Shown: positions 19,204 through 26,993 of the stretch, piece by piece
Layout of the letters: the number at the start of each line of letters is the position of its first letter
Position numbering within the stretch: position 1 is the first letter of the stretch
Assembly: GCA_016786465.1 (NCBI GenBank)
Contig: JAEUWC010000007.1
Span: forward strand, 1-50,392
Length of the DNA stretch: 50,392 nucleotides
Direction of reading: 5' to 3'
Origin: Bdellovibrionales bacterium
GTDB taxonomy: Bacteria; Bdellovibrionota; UBA1018
Position numbers and translations under genes: made by a program
The notes under the pieces: model-generated
Told to the model about the DNA's origin: nothing
The model's input: only the letters and a program-made list of their open reading frames with translations
The model's database searches: none

Positions 19204-19781
19204 TAGTGAGCCCACCCCGAATCCCAAAGCAAGACGCCCCGAGAAACCATTTGTGTGAAGCCCGGTTCTTTGCGGGGCATTTCTTCGTATTCGTGAGCGC
19301 CCAAAACACGGGTTTCGATCGTGCGACCGATTGGAAAGCCCGCGACGATTTGCTTCACGGAATCTGCCTGTTCGGAAACGACGAAAAGTTCAAAAGAACT
19401 GTCGGTGTGCGCATTTCCTTCGGCCCGCGCGCCATAAAGAACAATCCGGCGGGCGATCGGGCGAAGAAGTTCGACCAAACCTTCCATGTCGCAAACCGAA
19501 CCAAAAATTTTCATGCGTTGAACGCCGGCGTTCTCTTCACGAAGGCGTACGGAACGACGGTTGTCGATGAAGTCGACCATTCCGACTTCTTCCAAGATTC
19601 CCAAAATTTTAACGATGCCTTCGGTTCCACCCAGGCCACGGATGCCTTTTAGTTTCGAAGAAATCACCCGTGGAGTGAATGAAGTGGTGGGTTCCGACAA
19701 TAGGAAACGCATGACCTTTTGTTCCGGCGAGGAAAAAAAGATCGAGTCCAAAGTGGGTTTAGGTTTCCTTACGCGGGCCAT
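19203..19781 (-). CDS. winged-helix protein with nucleotidyltransferase-like domain
   Basis: 192 residues. Residues about 14-85 look like a winged helix (SPEQKVMRFLLSEPTTSFTPRVISSKL...LGILEEVGMVDFIDNRRSVRL). Residues about 100-150 resemble a minimal nucleotidyltransferase fold (RRIVLYGARAEGNAHTDSSFELFVVSE), where the usual G-S...D-x-D catalytic pair reads G-A...S-x-E, so enzyme activity is doubtful. Possibly a regulator or an antitoxin-like module. It overlaps both neighbours and is co-translated with lgt. Confidence 0.6.
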   Translation of the reverse strand: MARVRKPKPTLDSIFFSSPEQKVMRFLLSEPTTSFTPRVISSKLKGIRGLGGTEGIVKILGILEEVGMVDFIDNRRSVRLREENAGVQRMKIFGSVCDMEGLVELLRPIARRIVLYGARAEGNAHTDSSFELFVVSEQADSVKQIVAGFPIGRTIETRVLGAHEYEEMPRKEPGFTQMVSRGVLLWDSGWAH

Positions 19782-20224
19782 AGTTCTCCTAATTCTGTTG
19801 CGACTTTTTCGATTGCGGCTTGTTCTTCGGGGCCGAACGCGTTCAGGGTGTGGCTGTCGATATCGATTTGCCCAACGACCTGATTTCTGCGGTTTCGAAC
19901 GAGTACCACCAATTCTGAACGGGTTTTGGTACTACACGCAAGATAGTTTTGATGATTCGACACGTCGGGAACATTCTGCGTTTTCCCCAGGGAAACCGCT
20001 AATCCGCACACGCCACGGCCCACTGGAATTCGCTTGTGTTCGGTCGCTTCGCCAATGTACGGGCCCAGGACCAAAGTCTTTCCCTTCAGCACATAGATCC
20101 CCACCCAGTTGTACCTGCCTGAAAGGCCTGCGACGTAACGAACCGCGGACCCAAGCGGCGAATCTGGGTGGTACCAAACGGGTAAACTTCCTTTTGATTT
20201 TGAAGACTTGGCCTTTTTAGGCAT
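19769..20224 (-). CDS. GAF-domain protein, free-methionine-(R)-sulfoxide reductase-like
   Basis: 151 residues. A single GAF domain with the fRMsr block order: NWVGIYVL, GRGVCGLAV (Cys73), NVPDV, YLACSTKTRSELVV (Cys97), GQIDIDSHTLNAFGPEEQ. The 24-residue spacing of the two Cys matches two of the three redox Cys known in E. coli fRMsr; the third, ten residues before Cys73, is His here. It would reduce free Met-R-sulfoxide in the cytoplasm. The N-terminus is basic (MPKKAKSSKSKG). Confidence 0.75.
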   Translation of the reverse strand: MPKKAKSSKSKGSLPVWYHPDSPLGSAVRYVAGLSGRYNWVGIYVLKGKTLVLGPYIGEATEHKRIPVGRGVCGLAVSLGKTQNVPDVSNHQNYLACSTKTRSELVVLVRNRRNQVVGQIDIDSHTLNAFGPEEQAAIEKVATELGELWPA

Positions 20225-21131
20225 GGGTCGAGTCTACTTGAACTTTGCGTGAAACACCAATTCCGGCAACACCGACAACCCCCAAGACGATTAGAATCGC
20301 CCCGAACCATTGGAACGGTGTGAGAACTTCTGAAAAGAAAGTCCAACCCCAGATCGCTCCAAAGGCTGCGTTAAGAAGTCCCATCGAACTGACTTTGCCT
20401 GCTGACGAAAACCGATACCCCTGAGTCATGCAGTACTGTCCGCACGTCGCAAGAAGTCCCATCAGAACTAGTTTTCCAGTCACAAGCATCGTCAGCGGCG
20501 CTGACGACTGCATCACCACCCACATCCAGGGAAGTCCCAAAAGGCTTCCGATTCCTGAAAAGAATAGGATGATCGTGTTCACGCCGATCTTGGTCGCCGC
20601 TGCGCGCACCGAAATATAGGCCGCTGCTGCGAAAGCGGATCCCAGCCACGCAATCATCAACGCGTGTTGATTAATCGGCTGGACCGACGAAGTCGCAGTG
20701 GGTTCCGGTTGATAGACCAATGAAATCAAACCCAAGAATGAAAGAACGATCCACGGGATCGACCGGACCGAAGTTTTTTCTTTCAGAAAAATCCATGAAA
20801 AAAGAATCACGAAAACCGGTGACGACCAATTGATCAGCGTCGAAAGCGCCAGCGGGATGTGTTGAATCGCGTAAAAAAGGCAGGTGACAGCGATGAACCC
20901 CATCAATCCACGAAAAATCAAAAGCGGAAGCTGGTTGCGATGCCACCGTTCTGACCGGAAGAACGTCCAGGCCAAGATCAGGGAAATCACAAAGTTCGTG
21001 AAAGACCGGAAGAAGACGATCGTCGCATGAGGGACTTCGGCCGACAGCCACCGCACCATTAAAGACATCAACGAGAAGAAGAATGCGCTTAAGCACATCC
21101 AAAACAGGGAACGACCAAGTTGGTCTTGCAT
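20217..21131 (-). CDS. EamA/DMT-family transporter
   Basis: 304 residues from ATG 21131; a GTG at 21149 would add six residues and cannot be ruled out. Ten hydrophobic segments arranged as two EamA repeats, with the conserved second-helix phrase RSFTNFVISLIL and the Pro of YAIQHIPLALSTLINWSSPVFVILFSW. Such drug/metabolite exporters sit in the inner membrane; substrate unknown. It is the first gene of the seven-gene leftward operon ending at the ABC ATPase and overlaps the next gene by eight bases. Confidence 0.85.
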   Translation of the reverse strand: MQDQLGRSLFWMCLSAFFFSLMSLMVRWLSAEVPHATIVFFRSFTNFVISLILAWTFFRSERWHRNQLPLLIFRGLMGFIAVTCLFYAIQHIPLALSTLINWSSPVFVILFSWIFLKEKTSVRSIPWIVLSFLGLISLVYQPEPTATSSVQPINQHALMIAWLGSAFAAAAYISVRAAATKIGVNTIILFFSGIGSLLGLPWMWVVMQSSAPLTMLVTGKLVLMGLLATCGQYCMTQGYRFSSAGKVSSMGLLNAAFGAIWGWTFFSEVLTPFQWFGAILIVLGVVGVAGIGVSRKVQVDSTHA

Positions 21132-21275
21132 GGAGAGCCTGACTTTCACCCCGATTTTCCCAAGAACCGACTTGTTATGTCAACATTGACCAAGTGCGTC
21201 ATCATATTTTTCTAGCCGCGTTATAGCTGACCCAGAAGGCGTGTGTTACGTGGTACGCCTGGGGGAAAATCATCC

Positions 21276-24200
21276 ATGAAAAACGCCTTAGTCGTTTCTG
21301 TCGTCGTTGCGTCCTTTTCAATTTTTTCAAGCTGCTCGAAATCTCAAGAATCCTTCATTCCGGAATTAACGGGATCTGAAGTCCGCGAATCGGATGTCCC
21401 GGTTGGCAAAAGCGTTACAGCAAAATTGAATAACGGAACCGAGATCACGGTTCACAACATCGGCGGAAAACTTTTTCACCCCGTTGAAAGCGTCTTGGAT
21501 GATCGGTCGATGGCTGACATCGGCGCCATCCAGTCTTCACTGACCCAGTCGGCATCGGAATCTTACCTGGCAGGCGAAATCGGAAAAATTTCTAGCAAGC
21601 TTTCGAAAGCTGGCGCCATCCAAGTCGCCGCATCGAACAAGGTCGGATACTTTTCTTTCTATCTTCCTTACGAATCAGGATCATTGATGTCGGCTTTGAA
21701 GTCCGTCGACTTCGGAAGCAATCGTCGCCTGATCGTCAACCCAGTTGTGGTTGAAAAAGGACGAATCAAGGAACTTCACGCTTACGGTCCTCAAGCCGAA
21801 GCCATGACCCTAAGCCCAGCTTTCCGCAAGGATACGGAAAACTTCAGCGGCCTGGTTCGCATGGGAGTTCCAACCTTCGTGAAGGATGCCGAAAAAGAAA
21901 TCGGCAACGGACAAAAAGTGAACGGATCATCGGTTCGCTTGGGTATCACCGACACCGGCATCACTTACAATCACCCCACTTTCATGGATCGCACGGATTC
22001 GAAGAACCGCATCATCTATATGCGCGACTTCACCAAAGAAGGCCGCGTGTACTTCCGCCAAAGTTCGAAGTTTCACCTGACCCCAGCTTCAGACCCAGCT
22101 GATCTGGCTAAGGGCCTGGCTTCGTTGTCAGCGGAATACATCGCAACCCCGAAACTTCCGAACATTCCACAGGTTGAAAAGCCAAAGACTCTGACTGACA
22201 TCAAGGTCTTCCTGCCTCAGGACCTTTTGAACAAATTGGCTAGCGGAACCGTCGACGCTCGATACGGGCTGCTTCTGGAAGAATCTCTAGACGCGGATTC
22301 TGACCCAGTTGACATCAACAACAACGGCAAACAGGACGACGCGCTTCCCATTATCTTGGTCGTGGGCGCCACCCCGAAAGATGACCTGATTTATTTTGAT
22401 CCATCCGGAACAAACGACTTCAGAAACGTTACCGCGGTTCGCAACTTCAACACCAGCGGCGATACCGTTTCCGTGTATTCGGAAAAAATCGGTTTCGACG
22501 TTCGTGAAGACAAATTGCCATCTGAAGATGGAAAAACGACGATCGCCGTTCGCAGCGTTTCGATCGTGGGTTACGACCCAGGAAATCACGGATCACACGT
22601 CGCCGGAATCGCCGCTGGTCGTAAGACATTGGCCGATAATTCGGACGACACCCTGGCTCGCGGCCCAGCGCCAGAAGCGCAGATTCTGATGAACCGCGTT
22701 TGTGCAAACAACACGGGTTGTTCATCAACGGCAGCGTTGATTGACTTGGCGGTCGAAGGCCAAGCAGAAGTGATCAACATGTCCTTGGGTGGATTGAGCG
22801 CTTTCAACGACGGATACGGCGTTGAAGAAACCGTCATCAATCGCCTGACTTCGGTTGAAAACGTTTTGTTCGTGATTTCGGCCGGGAACTCGGGCCCAGG
22901 ACGCCAAACGGTGGGAAGTCCATCGACCGCTCGCCATTCGCTTTCGGTCGGCGCTTCGGCATCGCGCGGATTGATTCAGCGCCAGTACCAATGGCCAGGA
23001 TCGGGAAGTTCTTCGATTCTGACGGGTCAAGGGCTGGAAGACGACTTCATGTTGTTCTTCAGTTCACGCGGACCTTCGGCCGCAGGCGGTTTCAAGCCGA
23101 TGATTTCGGCCCCAGGAACGGAACTTAGTTCGATCCAACTGAACGCGGCACCGGGTGCGCGCGCAGGGTTGGATGTTTACTGGGGAACGTCGATGGCCGC
23201 GCCCAGTGCAACCGGCGCATACGCACTTTTTGTCGATGCGATCAAAAAGTACAACGCCGCAAACCCAGGGCGTGAACTATCGACGGATGCGATCACCCTT
23301 CGCAACGTCTTGATTGAATCGGCTCGTCCCTTCGATACCAACAGCTTCAACCCTGAAACAGGCGAAAGAAGTTTAGGCCAGTACACCTGGATCGATCAGG
23401 GAACCGGAATGATTGACCTTCCGAAAGCGTGGAAGACACTTTTCGCCCTACGTGATTCGAAGGCGACTTCTTCGGTCGCTTTGAAAGGAAAGTCACTGGA
23501 CCCAGACTACCAAGTCTTCGTTTCAGAAGCTTCAAACCCAAGCGGCCAGACCTATGATGGTTCTCGTACGGCGGCTTCGAAAGCTCCTGCTTTCGGAACG
23601 GGATTGTACCTGAAGTTTACGGGTACCGAGACCTTGAAGCAGGTCCACATTGCTCGCCAGGTTCCACAGGCCTATGTGTCGACATCCGACGCGGGCGCCG
23701 TGTCCAGGTCGATTGCAACCACACACGACGAATTCGTTCTGAAAACGGTCATTCAGGGTTCAAACAAAGTCTGGTTGAAGGCCGGCGTTTTGGATCAATT
23801 GAATTGCATGTCTTCGCAGGCCGAAAACCTGACGATCATCGGACGTGGGGTAGAAGTTAAACCAACGGCTTCGGGCGGAACCCTGACTTCGTTGGGTGCT
23901 TCGACATTGAACATCTGCTTGGACCGTCAAATGATCGCAAACGATCTTCCTGCCGGCGACAACGCGGCTTTGATCTATGCTTACCGCACGAAGAACGGCC
24001 AGGTTTCTCCGGTCGCGTCCTTTGTGGTTCCTGTCTATGTGACGGTTCCGCACAAGACGCTGACTGCAAGCACGGCCTATGACGTGAAGTCTGAAGTGGC
24101 AAGTTTCGGTGTGAATCGAAACTATGTCACGATTCCTAAGGGCACGACGATTGCTCGGGTCACCTTGACCGTTCCAGCGGTGAAACGTGATTCCAGCGGA

Positions 24201-25136
24201 TTGGTGGCTGCGGGTGAAACCTGCCAAGGCGTCGAATTGATGTCCTTGGAAGCTGGGAACACCGCAAAGTCCTTGGACACTCGGGCAGCGGCACGCGTTT
24301 CCAACTGCGACGCAACCGGCGTTCCTTATAAGGACACCGATGCTCGCAGAACACTGACAATTACCCGGGCAAATCCCAAAGCGGGAAGCTGGGACCTTCA
24401 TGTCTTTGGTCAGTACAAGTACTTGAAGTCGAACTTTAACCTTCGCGTCGATTACGTCATCGCAAGCGGATCGATCGACAAGATCGAAGGTCAGGCTTCG
24501 GCACTGGTCGGAAACTTCCACTGGGCAATTCAGGAATCGTCTTTGGCCATCGCACCTAGCGAAGCCAAAAGCGTTTTCCAACTGAACGGCTTCAAGTCGA
24601 AGACTTCTGCCAAGGTGGCTGAAGGCAAGACCGAAAAAGTCGTCGGATCCGACGGTAGCATTTACCGCAAGTACGATCTGGCCGTTAAGAAAGTCGAAAT
24701 CCGTACCGGAGAATCCGACGGTAACGACATCGACCTTCGCGTTCTGGGCTGTGACGGAGCCCTGGTGGCGCCCGATCTAGACAGCTGCGAGACCGTGGGT
24801 TCAAGCGGCGGATCAGACGACAACGAACGCGTGGTCTTCCTTCCAGAAGCAGGAAGATCTTACGTCGTTTTGGTCGATGGTTATTCGATTTCGGGTGACG
24901 GATCATTCGTCGCTTCCGAAGTTCAGACGGTTTCAGGCGAAAAGGGATCAATCAAAGTTTCGGGCGCTGCCCCTGACTTCACGATTGCTTACGATCTTTC
25001 GGGCGCGGCTCAAGGATCGATCCTGACCCACGCGGGCTTTACGTCAAAGCTTTTCCAAGCAGTTGGCGAACTGACCCTGAAGTCAGACGACGGCGTCACT
25101 TTGGATTCGATTCCAGTGACGATCTCGGCTCCGTAA
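21276..25136 (+). CDS. large subtilisin-like (S8) serine protease, predicted lipoprotein
   Basis: 1286 residues from ATG 21276, preceded by GGGGGA; a GTG 33 bases earlier lacks a leader. N-terminus MKNALVVSVVVASFSIFSSC fits a lipoprotein signal with Cys20. The S8 triad is complete: Asp226 (GITDTGITYNHP), His438 (GNHGSHVAGIAAG), Ser639 (WGTSMAAPSATG), with SAGNSGPG holding the oxyanion Asn. The 211-residue gap between Asp and His and the wording NRLTSVENVLFVISAGNSGP recall tripeptidyl-peptidase-II-like subtilases. About 640 residues of beta-rich domains follow, including a PPC-like stretch near 1150-1225. It probably degrades protein outside the inner membrane. Confidence 0.93.
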   Translation: MKNALVVSVVVASFSIFSSCSKSQESFIPELTGSEVRESDVPVGKSVTAKLNNGTEITVHNIGGKLFHPVESVLDDRSMADIGAIQSSLTQSASESYLAGEIGKISSKLSKAGAIQVAASNKVGYFSFYLPYESGSLMSALKSVDFGSNRRLIVNPVVVEKGRIKELHAYGPQAEAMTLSPAFRKDTENFSGLVRMGVPTFVKDAEKEIGNGQKVNGSSVRLGITDTGITYNHPTFMDRTDSKNRIIYMRDFTKEGRVYFRQSSKFHLTPASDPADLAKGLASLSAEYIATPKLPNIPQVEKPKTLTDIKVFLPQDLLNKLASGTVDARYGLLLEESLDADSDPVDINNNGKQDDALPIILVVGATPKDDLIYFDPSGTNDFRNVTAVRNFNTSGDTVSVYSEKIGFDVREDKLPSEDGKTTIAVRSVSIVGYDPGNHGSHVAGIAAGRKTLADNSDDTLARGPAPEAQILMNRVCANNTGCSSTAALIDLAVEGQAEVINMSLGGLSAFNDGYGVEETVINRLTSVENVLFVISAGNSGPGRQTVGSPSTARHSLSVGASASRGLIQRQYQWPGSGSSSILTGQGLEDDFMLFFSSRGPSAAGGFKPMISAPGTELSSIQLNAAPGARAGLDVYWGTSMAAPSATGAYALFVDAIKKYNAANPGRELSTDAITLRNVLIESARPFDTNSFNPETGERSLGQYTWIDQGTGMIDLPKAWKTLFALRDSKATSSVALKGKSLDPDYQVFVSEASNPSGQTYDGSRTAASKAPAFGTGLYLKFTGTETLKQVHIARQVPQAYVSTSDAGAVSRSIATTHDEFVLKTVIQGSNKVWLKAGVLDQLNCMSSQAENLTIIGRGVEVKPTASGGTLTSLGASTLNICLDRQMIANDLPAGDNAALIYAYRTKNGQVSPVASFVVPVYVTVPHKTLTASTAYDVKSEVASFGVNRNYVTIPKGTTIARVTLTVPAVKRDSSGLVAAGETCQGVELMSLEAGNTAKSLDTRAAARVSNCDATGVPYKDTDARRTLTITRANPKAGSWDLHVFGQYKYLKSNFNLRVDYVIASGSIDKIEGQASALVGNFHWAIQESSLAIAPSEAKSVFQLNGFKSKTSAKVAEGKTEKVVGSDGSIYRKYDLAVKKVEIRTGESDGNDIDLRVLGCDGALVAPDLDSCETVGSSGGSDDNERVVFLPEAGRSYVVLVDGYSISGDGSFVASEVQTVSGEKGSIKVSGAAPDFTIAYDLSGAAQGSILTHAGFTSKLFQAVGELTLKSDDGVTLDSIPVTISAP

Positions 25137-25140
25137 TTCA

Positions 25141-25776
25141 GTGTCTATTCCTTCCATTCAAAGCCCGGGTTTCAGTTATGAAACTCGGGCTTTTGAACTT
25201 TTACAGGGTGAAGAAAGTCTGACGATCGAAGCTCTTCACGAAGCGCGACTAGAAGATCGAATCGTCGAACCGTACTTTGCGCAGATTTGGCCCGCCTGCC
25301 AGGTCCTTTCGGAAATTTTGAAAAATCGCGAACCGTCTTGGAAAGGGCTTTCCGTTTTGGAATTGGGCTGCGGGCTTGCCGTCCCTTCGATGTGGTTAGC
25401 GAAATGGGGTGCGAACGTGATTGCGACTGACGGTCACCCCGAAGTGCCGGCCTTCTTGACTAAAAATTTAGAAATCAACGGGCTTTCGGATCGGGTCCGA
25501 TTCGAAAACTTGGATTGGGAATCTAGCGAAGTTCGGTCCCTGGGAAACTTCGATTGGATCATCGCCAGCGAAATTCTCTATGACGAAGACCAGGTGAAGG
25601 CGCTGGCCTTTGCGCTTTCCATTCTTCGTGGCCCCAAAACAAAGACACTGATCATCGATCCAGGGCGTCCGTATTTGGAAACATTCTTGGAAGCTTTACA
25701 CACTTCCCTTGGGGTTCGCGTTGGCTTAAAAAATCAGACCGTCAAAGGCCGGAACTACTGCTTGATCGATTTCTAA
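25141..25776 (+). CDS. SAM-dependent methyltransferase, family-16-like
   Basis: 211 residues from GTG 25141, four bases after the protease stop. SAM-binding motif I is VLELGCGLAVPSMWLAKWGA; then VIATDGHPEV, ENLDW and FDWIIASEILYDE. This is the order seen in METTL21/family-16 protein-lysine methyltransferases, which carry D/E-x-x-Y at the last position (here SEILYDE). The target is unknown. Its last 35 bases overlap the oppositely oriented gene. Confidence 0.8.
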   Translation: MSIPSIQSPGFSYETRAFELLQGEESLTIEALHEARLEDRIVEPYFAQIWPACQVLSEILKNREPSWKGLSVLELGCGLAVPSMWLAKWGANVIATDGHPEVPAFLTKNLEINGLSDRVRFENLDWESSEVRSLGNFDWIIASEILYDEDQVKALAFALSILRGPKTKTLIIDPGRPYLETFLEALHTSLGVRVGLKNQTVKGRNYCLIDF

Positions 25777-26386
25777 TTCGAATATCGCGGATCACCCTTG
25801 AGTTTCGAATGACCATGAGGACCTCGTCGTCACGAGTGGGGTAATCGTAAATGAAGATATCGACAGGAACTTCTGAAAAGAAGCGCGCATAGTTTTTGCC
25901 AAATCGGTCTTCGACAAATCCCTCGATCATCGCCCTTCGAAAATCGATGACTTTTGCCGTGCTCGCGATGTCTAATTCCAGTATTTCACCGCCTTCATTT
26001 CGGTCCACGAATCCTTCGGCGAATCCAACGTGTTTTTGAGAAACCACATAGACCCCAGAATAAGGTTCGCCCCCTGGGAATATTTGGCCCCCGGACTGCG
26101 GAATGAAACCCATTTCTAAGATTGCATCAACGCGGGAACGCTGCCATGTGCCGTGATAAAGTTTGAACCCGGGCGCGACAGATTCAAGGTCGGCATAAAG
26201 ACCGCGCGTTCCTTCCGAATATTCGCGAAACTTCAGATCAGCTCTTTCGTCCGCGCCACTTGGGAAGTCTTGAAAAAAACCCAGATGGTTTGGAAAGCGA
26301 CTAAGAAATTCGCGACAGTCCGATCCATCCGCAAAAGATGGAACCACCAAAACTAAGGCCAGTAAGATCTGAAACTGTCTTCGCAC
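25742..26386 (-). CDS. secreted protein with ADP-ribosyltransferase-like fold signs
   Basis: 214 residues from GTG 26386. Signal peptide MRRQFQILLALVLVVPSFA, cut before DGSD. The frame is open upstream to 26599, but that part reads through a non-coding repeat and is not part of the gene. Residues 75-200 carry FKLYHGTW (His78), then a hydrophobic helix, SGVYVVSQ (Tyr113), EILELDI and DDEVLMVIRN (Asp187/Glu188), in the order of an H-Y-acidic ART/PARP-like site. This is a pattern match, not proof. It would be exported and could modify nucleic acid or protein, but the target is unknown. Confidence 0.5.
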   Translation of the reverse strand: MRRQFQILLALVLVVPSFADGSDCREFLSRFPNHLGFFQDFPSGADERADLKFREYSEGTRGLYADLESVAPGFKLYHGTWQRSRVDAILEMGFIPQSGGQIFPGGEPYSGVYVVSQKHVGFAEGFVDRNEGGEILELDIASTAKVIDFRRAMIEGFVEDRFGKNYARFFSEVPVDIFIYDYPTRDDEVLMVIRNSRVIRDIRIRNRSSSSSGL

Positions 26387-26436
26387 ATTCTTCTTGTCGG
26401 AGGCGTCAGACCATCCATTGAGAAGCGCCAAGAAAA

Positions 26437-26457
26437 TGGCGATCCCAACAGGAGTCG
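26437..26457 (-). repeat. displaced 21-base copy of the tRNA-Arg 3' end
   Basis: Bases 26437-26457 are identical to 26605-26625, the 3' acceptor and T-arm part of tRNA-Arg including CCA. An intact tRNA followed by a displaced copy of its 3' end is the usual footprint of site-specific insertion into a tRNA gene, though only 147 bases lie between the copies. Confidence 0.8.
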
Positions 26458-26578
26458 CCTTCCGGTTCTCGCGGCTAGCGCGCTCGACCTGCAGGCCGGG
26501 CTCGGCGCTTTCCCGCAAGCGGGAACCCAAACGCCTCCGCCATTCGCCCCTGTTGGAAGGTACAAACGCTTCGCGTTT
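26437..26578 (-). ncRNA. structured tRNA-linked element, copy A
   Basis: On the minus strand, in order: hairpin AAACGC-GAA-GCGTTT (26578-26564), GTACC link, CCTTCC (26560-26555), CCAACAGG (26556-26549), an 84-base GC-rich core (26541-26458) with hairpin CCCGCTTGCGGG (26523-26512), GGAAGG (26463-26458), then a tRNA 3' end whose CCTGTTGG pairs with CCAACAGG, ending in CCA at 26437. The last 21 bases equal the 3' end of the adjacent tRNA-Arg. Copy B at 49097-48949 has the same layout with different stem sequences. Whether it is transcribed is not known. Confidence 0.5.
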
Positions 26579-26604
26579 TTTCACTGCTGCGGTCGCCATG
26601 TATA

Positions 26605-26681
26605 TGGCGATCCCAACAGGAGTCGAACCTGTAACCCCCAGCTTAGAAGGCTGGTGCTCTATCCGGTTGAGCTATGGGATC
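26605..26681 (-). tRNA. tRNA-Arg(UCU)
   Basis: 77 bases including an encoded CCA. Acceptor GATCCCA pairs with TGGGATC, D-arm GCTC/GAGC, anticodon arm CCAGC-CTTCTAA-GCTGG with anticodon TCT after T33, T-arm ACAGG-TTCGACT-CCTGT, discriminator G. It decodes AGA. Its 3' end is copied 168 bases further on in the same strand, flanking a structured repeat. Confidence 0.95.
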
Positions 26682-26723
26682 GCTTGTCTTGGGTTATACA
26701 CGGAATTCGGATACACTTAAAGG

Positions 26724-26993
26724 ATGCCGGTTTTCGAATTTCAATGTCAGGGCTGCAATCAAAACTTTGAACAGATCACTTCGCGCGACAATGCAGATTA
26801 CGGTCGTTGCCCCACGTGTCAATCTAGCGATAGATCAAGCCGGTTGATTTCCCGTTTCGCCGTCGCCGGACAAGGCGACCTTCGCGAATCCACTTTCCAC
26901 GGCTGCCACGACGGATTTACCGGAACGGATTCTAAGCCGTCAGACACCGGCGCCCATTCAGGCCACGTTCACGGCCCTGGGTGCAATCACTAG
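26724..26993 (+). CDS. FmdB-family zinc-ribbon protein
   Basis: 89 residues. The FmdB zinc ribbon occupies the first 45 residues: MPVFEFQCQGCNQNFEQI with Cys8/Cys11 and CPTC with Cys29/Cys32. Such small proteins are common and poorly understood, with a regulatory role proposed for FmdB. The tail is unusual in being rich in His, Gly and Cys (FHGCHDGF, HSGHVHGPGCNH) and may bind a second metal. The last 36 bases overlap the oppositely oriented PHP gene. An AAAGG lies directly before the ATG. Confidence 0.88.
   Translation: MPVFEFQCQGCNQNFEQITSRDNADYGRCPTCQSSDRSSRLISRFAVAGQGDLRESTFHGCHDGFTGTDSKPSDTGAHSGHVHGPGCNH

Noticed and set aside
23760-24581. 273-codon open frame on the minus strand inside the subtilase gene
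   Set aside because: Antisense shadow of a strongly coding gene; Cys/Arg-rich and without a ribosome site.
26437-26578. Y RNA (YrlA) or tmRNA identity for the structured elements
   Set aside because: A GGCGAATG stretch in copy A resembles the Ro-binding motif and the tRNA-like end is suggestive, but copy B lacks the motif, no Ro gene is in the window, and no tmRNA tag frame was found.
26387-26599. In-frame N-terminal extension of the ART-like gene up to 26599
   Set aside because: These 71 codons read through structured element copy A and precede a clear signal peptide at GTG 26386; they are not protein-like.
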